Positions 61,642 to 64,000 of a DNA stretch of 64,000 nucleotides are shown here, one piece after another. The translations under genes were made by a program, and so were the position numbers. The DNA lies in the NCBI GenBank assembly GCA_026168455.1, contig CM047426.1:87261986-87325985 (forward strand), read 5' to 3'. This DNA is from Theocolax elegans (Eukaryota > Arthropoda > Insecta > Hymenoptera > Cerocephalidae). The first letter of the stretch is position 1. Each line of letters opens with the position of its first letter. Below the pieces are notes generated by a model. The model had not been told where the DNA came from. It saw only the letters and a program-made list of their open reading frames with translations, and searched no databases.

Positions 61642-64000
61642 TGTTTTGGTATTATTGGATCAATATATATGCATGACTTTTGCATTTTAGGTAAATCTCT
61701 GTTAAATAAATTTTGAAAATACAGTGAATAATATTTAGTTTATCATGTGCAGTACACTTTGTATACTTAAATTACTTTTTAATTATTTTCAACGAGTAAC
61801 GCATTACTTTAATTCACGTAACTAATGCAACTTGCAATACAATGGTGTTAGCGCTAAAAATAAATACATTGACATGTTTTTTAAATAATTTTTAATGTTT
61901 ATATGTCATTATTTCACAACTAATTCCTTTGCTAAAAGTTAAGAAATTTTGTTTCAAATTTTGTTTCAAAATAATAATTTATTAATTTAATTCGAATTTC
62001 AACCATTTCTTCGCTGATTAAAAATCTATCTTTACGAAAAATTATAATTATCGTTAAGATAAAATGTAACTTTTCTCAATAATCTTTAAAATATAAATAG
62101 TAATTTGTTTTATAAAATTTAGAACTATTTTAAATAAACATTTAGAAAATTAAACAATTTTATTCAGTTTTCGAGCATTCAAGTCAGACATCATCCCTAC
62201 AAATTATAATTTGCAGATTTGAAATTAGTATTTTTGCACTTACAGTGTGTGAAAATACACATGTTATTTTATCATCGATATAGATATTTACGAATAGATA
62301 CGACAATTAAATTAACTTTATAACTGTGCAATTATTCTACTGGATGAAACGACCGAGAGGGTGGGACACTGCTATACCCGATTTGGTATTAGTACATTTA
62401 TGGTTTCAACTGTCTCGCGAGGACTATATTATATACATTTCACAATTGGAGCTACGATCTACTCAACTCGACAAATCATCAAAATGTGAATTTACATACA
62501 TATATTTGAAAATATTGATAAATCGTTATATAAGTACATACTCCGATAGATATTTGATACAAAATACATGCGCGTAAGTAAATTACATTTAATTAAAAAA
62601 AAATTCAATTTGAATTAAACATCATTATATTGTTGATGTGTAAATCACATAGTAAAAATATTATTATTTTAAAATTGCGCTCCTTGCACTGCGTATAGAT
62701 TATAATCCCCGAAAAATGGCAGAATCGAAGCTACTGGTGGAAGTATAGTTTCCTGAAAAAAAAGGAGGCGCAAGGATCCTCAAGTCTCACGATCTGCGTA
62801 ATAATAACGCGGCGGGCCTCGCGTATATATAACGATTGGAATGGTCCTCGTTATATACGACACAGGCTTTCTACTGCAAAAGGGAGCAAACCATCATTAA
62901 AAGCAACTGTGAGAAGAGCAACCTAACGACGTTTCCGCCCATCTGCAAAACATCTCACGAATGGAAATTTGTCTTGAATAATGCATTTTTTTTCACCAAT
63001 CTGTGAAGATTTTACCATCTCTCGATCATCGCTCTCTATATATATCTTATCGCGTTCAAATTTATTATAGACTTGGGATGAGTTTTTACATTACATATTT
63101 TGCGAAGATTTTTCACAAACTGTTTAAAAAAATTTAGAAATTGTGATAAATTATAAGAAAAAAAGGAATACGCATGGCAACGATGCTCATTAGAAAATGT
63201 GGACGTAAATATTTTCATATAAATTAATTAACGAAACAATTGTATGTAATCAGTCCGCATCTTTTCCTAATTATTTCGACGTTCAAGCTTATATTGAATT
63301 AGTCTTGTCCCAGTAAGCGTCCAAAAGGAAAATAGCGCGGCTTCGCATACACAAAAGCTGCCTAATTGCTCGGTCGCTCTTGCGAGATGAAAAACAGCGC
63401 GGTAGAGATGCATTGTGAGCATTCCAAGAAACAACTTCGTTGTGTTATTGCAAGAGAAATCCTGAGGAGTTGCCAAGCGAGTGTATAATATATGATTTTT
63501 TTTCAGTTTCTTTTTCGCTTTGTTTCCGAACGGAAGAATTCTTTTTTTTATATTAACGGGTGACGAATTTGATTTGTTGCCTGGTAAACGATCATTTAGG
63601 CATCGTGTTGACAAATTATGTTTCTGCTTCGATTGCGGAAGGGTTTCGGATTGACGAACATTCTTGTCTTTTTTTTGCCGATTAAGTCAAAATTGAAGAT
63701 TTTTGGTATTAAAATTATGACGCACACTTGTTAGTTTATTTCATTTAGTAATATCAAGAATACGTGATTTTTTTTAGTAAACAATTTTATGCAAAATTTT
63801 TTAAAGTAATTTCTTATCGCTGTATATAGTACATACGTTAGCTGGTGATTAATTTATCAAGAATATTTTCAAATTGTTTAATACTGTTAACAAATTTATT
63901 TCTCCTTATCGACACAATGAAAAATTTATTGAAGATTATTAAAATATTTATATACTCTGCAATGGAAGTTTACGTATTGCTGATGGTGAAATATATGTAT
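61642..64000. other. Upstream flank of sim
   Basis: Should contain sim promoter elements or 5' exons. A GC-richer patch at about 62690-62960 includes a TATATATA stretch near 62825. I could not identify an upstream exon with confidence, nor any other gene. Confidence 0.45.

Overview
The window is A+T-rich eukaryotic DNA with spliced genes, short GT-AG introns and several microsatellites. The genes point to an insect: a Sevenless/ROS1 receptor tyrosine kinase, a Single-minded bHLH-PAS factor, prefoldin subunit 3, MYCBP and TMEM267. The A+T-rich background with CpG-rich patches and little transposon debris suggests Hymenoptera, but that is inference. There is no sign of bacterial, viral or plasmid sequence. 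Gene models below were built by hand from reading frames, splice-site motifs and phase matching; no transcript data were available.

Left part (1141-23202, minus strand): one receptor tyrosine kinase gene, sevenless, can be assembled as 24 exons whose phases all agree, giving about 2580 residues from signal peptide to stop. Its three 5'-most exons are scattered over more than 8 kb. A second kinase gene, a cAMP-dependent protein kinase (PKA) catalytic-subunit-like gene (12080-14142, plus strand), lies wholly inside sevenless intron 4 on the opposite strand. Its second intron has GG where the GT donor should be.

Middle part (23203-41662): a long gene-free stretch, then prefoldin subunit 3 (plus), MYCBP (minus) and TMEM267 (plus), the last two divergent and head to head. 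A small single-pass membrane protein gene of unknown family follows (37983-41662, plus), with only two codons in its first coding exon.

Right part (41663-64000): about 8 kb without a convincing gene, holding a palindromic MITE-like element, GC-rich patches and the 3' flank of single-minded. The single-minded gene itself (49696-61641, minus) has nine coding exons: a bHLH exon with an Asn tract, PAS-A, PAS-B and a Gln-rich C-terminus. An upstream exon is possible.

The genes do not form a pathway. Sevenless signals at the cell surface, single-minded is a nuclear developmental regulator, prefoldin 3 is cytosolic housekeeping, and MYCBP/TMEM267 are small, broadly conserved genes. I found no candidate for a wholly new biological system. 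The items most worth checking are the nested kinase with its broken donor and start-stop uORF, the orphan membrane microprotein gene, the three inverted-repeat elements and the Trachealess-like basic region in the Sim protein.
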